A DNA stretch of 64,000 nucleotides from Timema cristinae (lineage: Eukaryota > Arthropoda > Insecta > Phasmatodea > Timematidae), in NCBI GenBank assembly GCA_039000515.1, contig JBCFYV010011164.1, forward strand, positions 45,589,159 to 45,653,158, in the 5' to 3' direction. Every line of letters begins with the position of its first letter. The first letter of the stretch is position 1. Made by a program: the position numbers and the translations under genes. Below the pieces are notes generated by a model, which searched no databases, was not told where the DNA came from, and was given only the letters and a program-made list of their open reading frames with translations. Positions 23,999 to 34,144 of this stretch are shown piece after piece.

Positions 23999-24204
23999 AT
24001 AATATAGGTTAAATTTAAAGCTTACTTTTTATGCAAAAAAATAGTTTCAACATATTTTAACATGTTATTTAGCCTTTTTTTTGTAACAATAAGTATTTTA
24101 AAATAATTTAGTTTTCTTTCACTTATAGATGGTGAAAATATTGAATTCTCTAAAACGCGGTCTCCTCAGTATTTTCAATTTTTAATGCGACCCTTTTGAT
24201 TAAA

Positions 24205-24415
24205 ACGTTTGACACACATGGTCTAAAGCGTCATTCTTGCCATAGACTCGACTGCTGATGACAAGATCGGGGTTCAGTTCTTGGTTGATTGTACTGAGGG
24301 TGGTTTTTCCCAATCTCCCTCCACACAAATGCGTGAAGCTTCTTTATTCAAAACACAATAGGGTAAACAGTTCATATGCGTATAACCCAAAATGGTAGTG
24401 AGATGTCATGACAAA
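24205..24415 (+). repeat. SINE-B
   Basis: It has ATGGTCTAAAGCGTCATTC, TAGACTCGACTGCTGATGAC, a B-box remnant and a decayed tail (AAAATGGTAGTGAGATGTC). Confidence 0.7.
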
Positions 24416-24429
24416 AAAAATTGAAAGAG

Positions 24430-24547
24430 ATGGTAATCATTTATAAATAACTCTCTTCAGTACACTTGAACGGGATTCATGCCCTGACCTTCCTATCACC
24501 GATAAATCAAACCAGATGATGACCTAGACCACGTACCCACCGATGTG
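24430..24547 (-). repeat. SINE-B head, inverted
   Basis: Minus-strand head and segment up to the ACTGAAGAGAG block. It lies tail-to-tail with the copy just upstream. Confidence 0.55.
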
Positions 24548-24579
24548 ATGATTTAAATGTAAAAACAGTAGTTATACCT

Positions 24580-24795
24580 TTGAAACTACAAGAAAATAGA
24601 TTAACGGATTTTGACAAATGAACACTCATTTTAAAGGTTAAAGGTCCAAGAGATCGGCAAAAATAGTAGCCTTAAACTAAAACCCAATTTTCCTAGAAAA
24701 TGTTCCATCTTTTTCTTCTGTGTGGGCAGTAGCTCATCAATCAATCAATCATTCTTTGTTTACATCACCATGGAAACCATGATTTGTGTATTATT
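24580..24795. repeat. repeat R3, copy 2
   Basis: Direct repeat of 23790-23998, diverged by small indels, again ending in TTTACATCACCATGGAAAC. Confidence 0.55.
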
Positions 24796-24799
24796 ATTA

Positions 24800-25425
24800 T
24801 ATAATGGTAAATAAAATATTTATCTTTGGTTTAAAATAATAACGGCTAAATAATTCCCATTATGGCGTAAAGGAAAAAGGGGGGGGGGGAAGGGGGAATT
24901 TACGTTTTGATTGAAATTAAACACCGAAAGCTAAATATATATATAAAGTTGATGACCTCTGACGAGTAAACTTTTAACTAGAAAGTCTAGTGAGGGTTTA
25001 TTTATTATATAGACATTTTTCCCCAACAAAAGAGTTTAGAATATAGTTCAATAATCTGCATTCATCCCTGCAATGATCAACTATTATAGTTGTATATGCA
25101 TTCTAAAGTTACAGATAGAGTGGCACTCTCAAATGAACTTAGTGAAACGAAACACATCCTCTTGTTCTCTTCTGGTTTGGGGCCGAATATTTTCTTGAGG
25201 AGAGTGGAAACAGGAACACCGAGCAAATAAACACTTCCAGTTGGCACACGAATCGTCAAGTTTTATTGTACTTTTAACGGCGTAGCACTTATGTGTTCGT
25301 TCTCGTGAGAAATGTTGCTATTCCAGTGGTTGTTGGCCTACTTGGTTGAATGTCAGCTTAACATACGACTCGCTTGCTTTGTAAGTAGAACTGAGCACCT
25401 CGCGGAAAGCTTTATCCTCGTAATA
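24800..25425. other. no gene supported
   Basis: A run of G lies at about 24881-24889. A 60-codon minus-strand frame at 25077-25259 has no recognisable motif or splice context. Confidence 0.4.
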
Positions 25426-25429
25426 TATA

Positions 25430-25674
25430 TAAGCACAGTGTCTTACTACCCGTTTGTGTTATACGCCTATGTACTAATTATACTAATATGTTAGCGATAG
25501 GAAGGTTTCATCTAGAGGAAGTGCACCCTCATTTGTGCTAAGGGAGAGTGAAAAACAATTTAGGAAAAAATGTAGTGATCCCGACCGGGTTTGAACCCCG
25601 ATCCACCCATCATCAGCATTCTAGTTTACTGCAAGAATAGCACCTTAGACCATGTGGCCACCGAAGCAGGTTAC
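25430..25674 (-). repeat. SINE-B, full length
   Basis: Minus strand: head CCTGCTTCGGTGGCCACATG, B-box GGGGTTCAAACCC, middle block and shared tail. Confidence 0.85.
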
Positions 25675-25904
25675 ATTGATAGTTCTAGTACACTTTTATA
25701 ATAATAGGTAAGAGTATTTATGATGTAGAATTTTTTTAGTCAAAATATGTTGCATAGTTTCAGAGAAAAATGTACCTACATTAGTATGTAGAGTAGAGGG
25801 GAAAGTTTCACGACCAAGTACCCTTATTTACAACGCTATCAACAGATAAAACAACGTGAGCTCCCCTGCGGTATTCCTTCCTGCTTCAACAGTACAATTA
25901 GCCT

Positions 25905-26132
25905 GCATCGGTGGGCACGCGGTCTAAACGTCAAGCTCATTCAGTCTGGTTTTTAATTCAAGGGAAGGATGGAGATTGAATCCTGATTGAATGTAGAAGC
26001 TTGCTTTTACCAACCCAATCTCCTTACACAAAAAGTGAGGAGATATTTCTTCTTAAATTTTACCTTCATTCTTAACACATTATCGTAACTAATATAGGTG
26101 TACAACTCAATGGGTAGTAAGTAATGGTGAAA
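25905..26132 (+). repeat. SINE-B, diverged
   Basis: It has head GCATCGGTGGGCACGCGGTC, B-box-like GATTGAATCCTG and tail TCAATGGGTAGTAAGTAATG. Confidence 0.7.
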
Positions 26133-26174
26133 ACCCGATAGTATTTTAAAAAATACAATAGTATTATAAATTTT

Positions 26175-26430
26175 TACGCACCGCGTTTTACTACCCGTTT
26201 GAGCTAACCATGTCTTTACACTTTTGAATTACTAGGAATAAATAAGAAAGTATTTATAAGATAGGTACCCACACTTGCTTGGAGGTAAAGTTGGAAACCA
26301 TTTATAATAAAACCAACCTCAGTACACTCTGCTGGAGTTTGAACTCTGATCTTCCGACCACTGGCAGTCTTAGTCTATTGTGAAAGTGACGCCTTAGAGT
26401 TAGACTATGTGACCACCGAAGCCAGGTAAA
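26175..26430 (-). repeat. SINE-B, full length
   Basis: Minus strand: head CTTCGGTGGTCACATAGTCT, segment CTAAGACTGCCAGTGGTCGG and tail. It is tail-to-tail with the copy at 25905. Confidence 0.8.
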
Positions 26431-26468
26431 TATTATTCAAGTGTATTCAGATATTGAGGAAAGTGTTT

Positions 26469-26471
<3 letters not shown>

Positions 26472-26543
<72 letters not shown>
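26472..26543. repeat. (TA)36 microsatellite
   Basis: An uninterrupted 72-bp TA run. It encodes a spurious Tyr-Ile repeat frame. Confidence 0.95.
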
Positions 26544-26550
<7 letters not shown>

Positions 26551-26722
26551 TATTATTATTAATATTAAAGTATTTAGAACCAAACTTATTATAAAGGGGA
26601 TTTCGAAGATAATTTTTGTTCAAAAACAAGTAGTAATAAATTCAATGGATAAAAATTACAACTAAAATTATAAAAGACACAGTGATCAGAATATTTTTTT
26701 TATATAAAACATATATATAATG

Positions 26723-29641
26723 GTCCACGGGAAAAAGGGGGGTGTCATATTTTATAGTTTTCCAGAAAATGAGTTTTTAACATTCAATCTAATGCTACTA
26801 CTTTAATTAATTTTATATCATAATGAACTTTGCTTATCTTTTGTATTATTGTATTGTGCAACTTGTAAAACTGTTTAACCTAAATTTAAAGCTATATTCC
26901 ATTACAAATAAATATATATATATTAAATAAATACAATTTGTTTTAGGAAAAAAGGAGGATGTCAACAAAAAGGGGGAGGAGGGTCAGAAAAGAGGCCTTT
27001 ATCATCAATCACTAGTTTTGTTTATTAAAAACTAAGTATTATCTTAAAAATTACACTGAAATAATAATATTTCCTTAGTAAAAACTAGTTTCTAAATACA
27101 AGGAAAAACTACAGAAACCCAAAAACAGTCATACACACACAAAAAAAAAGATAAATAATCTAGTTTGAGAACTTTTAAGTCGTCCTTAATATCATCACCG
27201 TTTACACATTTTTCTTCTTAATAAACTCTTCTGCTTCACGGATTTTTGTATTTTAATCATATTTAGAAATACCATCTCATTTTTTTTGCAATATTTATTC
27301 TTAGATTTTTCTCCTGGAGCCATCTTTGGAAGCTGAGAATAGAATTTTCTGGCTTCCTCCCCACAGAACTTCTTTAGTTGTTGAAGGTCTTTGAATTTTT
27401 CGTACGGAATTGGCAGGGGATCTGTTAAAAAAAAAGGTGTGTACTTTATGGTTAGTATGAATTTTTCTATGAATATTTTCTTTAAGTTAGGTTAGACTAG
27501 GTTAGGTTAGCTTAGTATAGTTTATGTTAGGCTAGGACCTACTGGGGCATGAAATACTACCAAAAGATGAAATATTTCATTTTCTTAATACCACATGTTT
27601 TATTTAATCCAATGATAATATTACTCACCTTGGTATGCAACCTCAGGAAGGATAAATTCTCCCTGTCGTAGTTTGGGACCGTCTGATGGTTGGAAGTGAA
27701 CCTGGCTCATTTATCACGTGACCATCCCAGTGCCCATGGTATGTCGACCTGTATTGCAACATGCGTAGGTGTTTATTAAACGCAATCGATTCTCTTACTG
27801 GCCTAGACTTAAATGGGTTTTTCTTGAAGTAGCGTTGGTCGAGATATTCGGTCCATTTACGAACCAACTGTCTGTCAACCTCAATTACACTAAAAGGTGA
27901 TGGCTTTGCTCGAGCCACCTCAAATTCTTCAATTCACTCTGTAGGCAATTCAACCCACTTGTTTTGGTTAACATAAGCCATATTCCTGTCACACTGAAGG
28001 TATGAGTTCCCTCGGATTGGAAAGTTCATTTTTACCTTTTCCAATTGTTTAGTATGATGAACAATGTAGTGAATAAGCTGGAAAAGTGTCCAATTCTTGT
28101 TCTGTCCACCACACAAATCACAAAAAATGTCCAGTTCTTTTACTGCAGGGTCAAGCTGAACCATAACAAAAGAAAAAAAAAGAAAGGAAGACACTTCATC
28201 AGCTCTCTTGCGAGCAACAGTCTCATCGTAGGCATAAAAGAATGACTCACCTGTGGAGAGGGCATGTATGTTGAACATACACACTGTCAATTGACGTTTA
28301 TAAAACACTTCATTTGTGGTGATATTAGGTACAGGTAGATTCTTTTGGAAGTCCATTGTAATAGACTCGTGAAATGGAGATTTTTGGCTATTCAACCGCG
28401 ATAAACGCTTTCGAACGTAAAACATATTGGCTTTCATCAAGTGCAGTTTATTTTCTACAGACTGCTTATGAAATTTCCTCTCAGTTTCTCGTTTCTAATT
28501 GCTATCATCAGGATACATTTTTAGTCCATGTTCAATTGCACAAACTTCAGCGGAATAAAGGTCGCACGAGCTACAGATGTCCTGTCTTGGATAACCAAAA
28601 CTAACGTTAAAATTCTCGTTGGAAACGTTTCGGTATTTTTCATACGAAACTTTATTTTCCGGGTACTTCTCCTTGTACAGATTATATATTTTCGTAATAT
28701 TCCATTCCTGTGGCAAATAGGTTCTCTTTGGGCCTTTAAGACTGTAATGACTCATTTCACCTTTAAAGGATCCAATGTGGGTGCAAATAGCATAAAAAGT
28801 CTCTTTAGACAAGCGATTTTTCCTGTTTGTATACTGACCACGACCATCTTTGGACTGGCCACCTCTTTTAATGTAACGTTGGATAATCTCAACTTTCTTT
28901 TTAGAAATTCCACGAAGAGAATAAAACGCTTTATAGCACACAGGGACCTCCACAATACCTTCTTGTCTTTTCACACGCACACGGTATAAATATGAACATT
29001 CATGAAGTATTGAATTTTCCTCAGCTTGCCTAGGCCTACGTTGGAAAATTGTATTCACTGTTATAAGACCACTTAAATAACTGTTCTGTTCATTTACAGT
29101 CATTTTATTGAAATTTACTATTATAGACTTTCGGTCATTTTCCCCCACATTTTGAAAACATTTCAAGCGCACACATTTACAGTCAAGCCCTGTTTGATGA
29201 GTTGATGCAAGGAGATTGTTTTTAACATCACTAATTCTGCCAGTTATTTTACGTTTCTTTGTGTTTTTTTTAAATATTACTGTCCTGTTCACTGCTCACC
29301 ATTGCTTCTTCCATTGTTTACTCAGTCTATAAAGAAACCACTGAATATTCACAACGCGAACACAAAACCTCACTAGCCAACTCAAAAGATATACGAGAAG
29401 TGAAAGTTAAACACAGCAGTGTTGCGAAGCTTACATTCCTCCTTATTTCGATGTTCCACAATTGACATTCCTCCTTTTTCCCCGAGTTGCCTGTATTTTA
29501 AAACCTTCATAAAACCTTGACCATACACTTTCTTGAAATTTACCCTAGCTTGTAAAAAAGAGCTTATTTAAAATTACACGACAGCTCGACAACCTCAAAA
29601 ATTAAAAAAAAATGGACATACCCCCTTTTTTCCCCGTGGAC
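26723..29641 (-). mobile_element. 2.9-kb DNA element with G-rich ends and DUF7869-like gene
   Basis: Both ends are inverted repeats of about 25 bp starting GTCCACGGG, then an A run and a G run, then GTC. Inside each end lie further copies of a GGAAAAAGGAGG(A)ATGTC motif (left near 26945-26985, right near 29440-29505), as expected of transposase binding sites. A single minus-strand gene of two exons fills the middle. I cannot identify a target duplication. This is a DNA transposon-like element whose superfamily I cannot assign. Confidence 0.75.
27195..29314 (-). pseudogene. DUF7869-like transposon gene, two exons, broken
   Basis: Exon 1 runs from ATG 29314 to 27629 (donor GTGAGT). Exon 2 runs from 27421 (acceptor T-run plus CAG) to a stop at 27195-27197. 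The protein contains a Cys-rich segment (YPRQDICSSCDLY) and the motifs SITMDFQKNLPVPNITT and LDIFCDLCGGQNKNW, arranged as in the DUF7869 proteins of arthropods and cnidarians, which look like RNase H-fold nucleases. Asp residues in MDF and FCD are candidate catalytic ones. Defects are an A-run frameshift near the start, TAG at about 28495-28497, TGA at about 27934-27936 (where a Trp is expected) and a frameshift near 27690. Family assignment is by recognition of these motifs. The transposase role is inferred from the inverted-repeat context. Confidence 0.75.
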
Positions 29642-29754
29642 ACTTCTTTAAGGAAATCAATGCATAGATATTTTATATCAATTTCTGTTTCTAGCCTGTT
29701 TTTATTCAAGTCATATATTTTTTCCACTAACGGCTTGCTAGTTCTGTTGTAGCT

Positions 29755-29945
29755 TCATGTCTTATAATATTACTTAAGACTAGGACAGGCACAAAATCCA
29801 GTCCCCGGCCATTAATACATCACTGTGGAAGGGTAAAAAGACATTTCACCAACTATAAATGTCTACCATGCCAGGAATCAAACCCAGGACGCTTAGCTCA
29901 GTAGACAAAGATGTTACCGACTGAGCTAAAGTGTCAGATATAATT
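29755..29945 (-). repeat. SINE-F
   Basis: On the minus strand it has A-box-like TTTAGCTCAGTCGGTAACAT, B-box GGGTTTGATTCC and a body shared with 38438-38585. Confidence 0.65.
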
Positions 29946-29949
29946 ATAT

Positions 29950-30730
29950 TTATTATAGTTATGGTAGGAAGGACATTTAGGGGGAGGGGGGAATGTGTTT
30001 CCTTGGTAACAATGATAATATTTTACTATTTTATTGTTGCTATTTATCAAATGTGACATCTTCAGATAACATGACTTGACGTGTGAATATGTGAAAGTAG
30101 ATCTAATATCTTTTCTAGCTGTCAGTTCTGTGATCAGATGGCAAAACCTGATATGTGCACTTTTGATAATTTTTCAGGAGATCTATTTTCAATTCAGAGA
30201 TAGTTTGAATCCTTCTAGAAGATTAATGTGGAAGATTAATGAAGATTAATGTGCCAAAACACTTCCCTTAATTCGTGTTCCCTACATCCTGTAATGAAAT
30301 ATATTTTCATTTCACAATAATTCAAATCAAAAGTTCCAAGCCTCAATATATTTCAAATTAATGAATAGGTTTAGAACATAAAAATTCATGTATCCATATG
30401 TGTTAGGAAATCTCCTCACACACTTGGATTATCAAATTATTATTTTTTATGACGACTCTATGACGTCAGCTTATATTTCCACTTTGTTTAAAACATCCCC
30501 ACACCCCTATTGGTAAAACTTGTGAAATATGACCAATTCAAAAACAATTTCTCCCTCCCTTCTAGAACATGATGGAGCCTACAGAACGATAGAAGCTACT
30601 AGAATAATGTATTGCTAAATATAAAGTCAAAAAGAAGGCTCCTTTCCTTAATCGTTCTATAAACTTACAGAGGAAAGTTCCACGTCTCCCGAGAAACAAT
30701 CTTACTGCAGAGCAGTCCACAACAGTTTAA
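29950..30730. other. no feature recognised
   Basis: No gene, tRNA-like box or repeat end could be supported here. A small local duplication GAAGATTAATGTG occurs near 30220-30250. Confidence 0.4.
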
Positions 30731-30734
30731 TCTC

Positions 30735-30820
30735 TATTGTTGTTTTTATTATTATTATTATTATTAGCATCGCGTGGGATCCGAACCACGATGGAGGCCC
30801 GGCATTCCCCACATTCAATC
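30735..30820 (-). repeat. SINE-A fragment with internal deletion
   Basis: ATT repeats and the tail end (TAGCATCGCG) are joined directly to the TGGGATCCGAACCACGATGG block, skipping about 90 bp of the usual body. Confidence 0.65.
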
Positions 30821-31032
30821 TCTAATTTCAACTATTTTCACAACCTTACTACAAAACGGTCTCCGCTAAATCAATTCCAATTTTCAAATTCAGTTCACGA
30901 CGCGTTAAGTTGCCGTATCGTGTGTGCAAAAAATTATTCGGGATAAATTAATAATTTTTTTTTTACAAAATAATGAATTTTTCACAGACAATTAGCATTA
31001 AAAGCGGACTCCAACCCAATACTTCACAATAA

Positions 31033-31318
31033 TTATTATTATTATTATTATTAGCACCGCGTCTTACTACCCGTTCGGGTTATACGCACTTACGCTAATG
31101 TGTAATGGTAGGGTGATTGTGAGATGAAATGAAGGACCTACAGTTTAACGTGGAATCCGAACCACGGTGGCGGCCTGGCATTCCACACATTCACAAGATG
31201 TCTTGTCAGAGGTGTAGGAAGGGTTTGGAAATCAGATAAATCTGTGCCGGGACCGAGGATTGAACCCGGCCGCCAGCATAGAAGTCTGACACCTTACCCC
31301 TAGACCACCAGGTCACAT
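31033..31318 (-). repeat. SINE-A, full length with 10-bp target duplication
   Basis: Complete element on the minus strand with ATT run, shared tail, body and tRNA-like head. TTCACAATAA flanks it at 31023-31032 and 31319-31328. Confidence 0.92.
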
Positions 31319-31479
31319 TTCACAATAAGAAAGTATCCTTACAACTTGGTTTTGACAGCGAGGGGCTTCAAAACAAAACACTTCAGAACATATCTCTACT
31401 TATTTGGCTCGACAACGTGGGACTTCCGAAGAAGGACACCCTAAAAGCATGAAGCATTAACTCTATAATCCCCACCTTA

Positions 31480-31710
31480 AAGGAATCACTTTGCAATAGA
31501 CTGGATAACCAATGACAGGGAGATTGGTATTCGAATCTTGGTGGGGTGTACAGAGGTTTTGTTTTTCTAAATAGTTTTACACTTTGCCTTCAAGAAAATG
31601 TGGTTACACTTCCTTTGTATTATTCCTTACCCCCAGCACATTAGCGAGACTAGTTTAATTGACAAAAACCCAAATGGTTAGCGAGATACCGTGACAATTT
31701 TTATTATCTG
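31480..31710 (+). repeat. SINE-B, diverged
   Basis: It has the segment CAATAGACTGGATAACCAAT, B-box-like GTATTCGAATCTTGG and tail remnant CAAATGGTTAGCGAGATACC. Confidence 0.65.
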
Positions 31711-31727
31711 CCCAATAACAGTAGGTT

Positions 31728-31972
31728 AGGACCCGCTTCGGTGGCCGCATGGTGTAAGCCGCTACTCTCACAATAGACTAGACTGCTGGAGATGAGAAAA
31801 TTGAGGCTCAACACAGGTCGGATGCACTGAGGTTAGTTTTCCCTAAACAGTTTTCCACTCTCCTTATATGGAAATGTAGGTGTATTTCCTTTAAATTAAA
31901 CCATCCTAATCGCTAACCAATTAAAGTAACACATAGGCGTATAACCCGAACCCATAGTAAAACGCCACGATA
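31728..31972 (+). repeat. SINE-B, full length
   Basis: It has head CCCGCTTCGGTGGCCGCATG, segment AATAGACTAGACTGCTGGAG and tail ACCCGAACCCATAGTAAAAC. Confidence 0.85.
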
Positions 31973-32039
31973 AAAAAAAAAGTAGGTTATGGTTTTCCCC
32001 GTGATCATTTATTTAAATTGGAACATTTATTCGTTTTGA

Positions 32040-32256
32040 AATCCTCGTATTACCACCAGTTCGGTTCATCCGAAAACTTGTACCAATGTGTTAGCAAATT
32101 TAAAGGAAATACACCAATATCTGTGTAAAGGGAGTGTTGAAAATCATTAAAGAACAACATATTAACTATACGTTGATGGATTTCGAATCCCGACCTCCTT
32201 GTTTGAGGCAATACCGTATGTTACGACGGTGACGCCTCAGACCAGTGGTTCCCCAG
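32040..32256 (-). repeat. SINE-B, inverted
   Basis: Minus-strand B-box GGGATTCGAAATC and a decayed tail facing the copy at 31728. Confidence 0.65.
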
Positions 32257-32338
32257 GTGATGCTAAGGGCCACGAGGAAGCATCCCACCTGTCTTTTTAA
32301 GCTTCGGGCGTATAAATAGTGTACGACGCAGCTTCGTT

Positions 32339-33570
32339 TAGGCTGGGAGCACACAGGATGCCACAAAACCTTCCGTTTCACGATGAAACGAATCAATTTG
32401 AAACCATGACACATAAAACGTTTCAACTATTTATTTATTTATTTTTCAAATGAAACTTGATTAGGAATAAACCTAATTTTTTTCAGTCTGGGTGAAGATT
32501 GAGCCGTGTAATGTTGGCTATATCGATCTATACTGTAGTGATAAAGTTCCCTCACAAATTTTATAACTTTGCTCAACTAAGTTTACAAAGTAACAAAACA
32601 CAAACAAAACAAGAATGGTCACCTCAACTCAAAATTTTGAAGTAGACTTACACTAGCGTCACGTGGGTGAAGTGCCCACCTTTGAGTCTGCGCAGTGGCG
32701 TATTTTTCACTAAACATTATAGTGACGAAAACAGGTTCTTTGTTTTAACGTGTATCACTGTGTGTCGTAGTGTGTTATTATTTTTGTTCCACCTTGTGTC
32801 AGCCAGTGTGCAGAGACTCATTTGAAAGCGTGGTAGCAATTCCGTTCCATCAAGTAAGGCAGGGTGCAGATATGCTGCCACAAAACGTTTCGAAACATGA
32901 TGAAACAAAACATTTTTGTGTCCTTGGGTTCCAACTTGTGTCATTCCACTTTGACCACATGCTTTCAAATAAGTCACTGCACACTTGATGACACAAGATG
33001 GAACAAAAGTTATGACACACGATGACACACAGTGAGACACGTTGAAACAAAGCAGCTGTCTTCCACCCTCCAATGTTTCATACAGTTTGTTTCATGTGTT
33101 TCGTGAAAAATACGCCACTGCGCAAGCGCAGGCCGGGCGGTATGTCCACATGACGATAGTCTCCTTCAAAACTTGAGCTGTGTTGATCATTATTGTTTTA
33201 TTTGTGCTTGAGAATGCTCTAAAAGGCTACCGGTAATGAGTGTAGAGACATGTGAGTGTAATTTTCTAAAGAACATTCCTTAATTCTTTTTTTCATTGAT
33301 AGGGTGAACCCAGAATCTCCCATGTGATACTTTCTCCTGATTAGCCAACCAATCCCAGGAAATTGTAGCTAGCACTTCATCAGTATCAATATCACCAACA
33401 TTACCCGCCGCCATCTTAGCACAAACTGAGCATTTTTTGTTTAATCATGTTTCATTTGAAAAAAATTTTAAGACATTTTTTTATGTCGTGGTTTCAAAAT
33501 ATTTCGTTTTGTCATGTTTAGAAACGTTTTGTGTCAGTATGTGTGCGAGGAATATCTTCCTTCTCGCCCG
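32339..33570. mobile_element. outer inverted-repeat element (Harbinger-like), interrupted
   Basis: The left end after TTA reads GGCTGGGAGCACACAGGATG. It continues with CCACAAAACC.., GATGAAACGAAT and TTTGAAACCATGACA. The region 33450-33560, read backwards, repeats these blocks (TGACACAAAACGTTTC, AAACGAAATATTTTGAAACC). The outermost right end is decayed. Length and TTA site suggest a PIF/Harbinger-like non-autonomous element. Confidence 0.5.
32690..33123. mobile_element. inner inverted-repeat element, 434 bp
   Basis: The ends GCGCAGTGGCGTATTTTTCA (32690) and its exact complement (to 33123) form perfect 21-bp inverted termini. The interior is dense in degenerate GTGACACAAGATGAAAC-type repeats, similar to the subterminal repeats of the outer element. 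No coding region is supported, although the repeats create spurious open frames. Confidence 0.7.
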
Positions 33571-33574
33571 GCTA

Positions 33575-34140
33575 TGAGAAATTGGCTGATAAGATATAAT
33601 ATCAAAGCTCACACTGACATTAAACGTGAATCAACAATAGCCATCTTAGTACTGATTGGTGCAAAGTGAGATTTGTTTAATTTGTTAGCTATATTGGATG
33701 AAATCTAACTAAATATATATTTTTTTTTACTTTTGTTCTTTCCAAATGGTTAGGATGGTTTTTAAAAAAAAGGCAAACACCAACATGGCTATTGTAAAAG
33801 CTTAGGCCTAGTTGTAAAATAATTCATTCATTAGCTTGTAAAAGTAAAGTTACCATTTGAAACTCATGTTAGTGTAACATACGTTTTTTTTTAAAATTAT
33901 TATTTTATGTTCAGCTATAACTTTACTTCGAAAAAAATATTGAGGTTTGCCACTTTATTCTGAAGTCAAGAATGAAGGTTGGGAATCTTTTCCTGAGGGT
34001 AGAGTGGTGCATGCGTCCTTGGGATTTGCGGTCATGCCCTTTTCAATGGGATTTGTGAATCAATCAGTGTCTAATAAAACTATATTAAAAATTAGAGAAT
34101 CCCAAAGGCTACTAGACAGCAGCAAGCAGCCTATTATGAG
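33575..34140. other. no feature recognised
   Basis: Open frames here (for example 33947-34150) have no known motif. Nothing is assigned. Confidence 0.4.
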
Positions 34141-34144
34141 CGCG

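Noticed and set aside
25077..25259. 60-codon minus-strand frame with ordinary-looking composition
   Set aside because: No recognisable motif, no matching splice sites and no neighbouring exons. It cannot be supported as a host exon.
27480..27540. Telomere-type TTAGG array (also 63940-64000)
   Set aside because: Only a few degenerate AGGTTAGGTTA-like strings are present. They hint at an arthropod genome but are not a telomeric array.
32717..33073. 118-codon frame in the inner inverted-repeat element
   Set aside because: It is a low-complexity Cys/Val/His-rich translation of the internal degenerate repeats.
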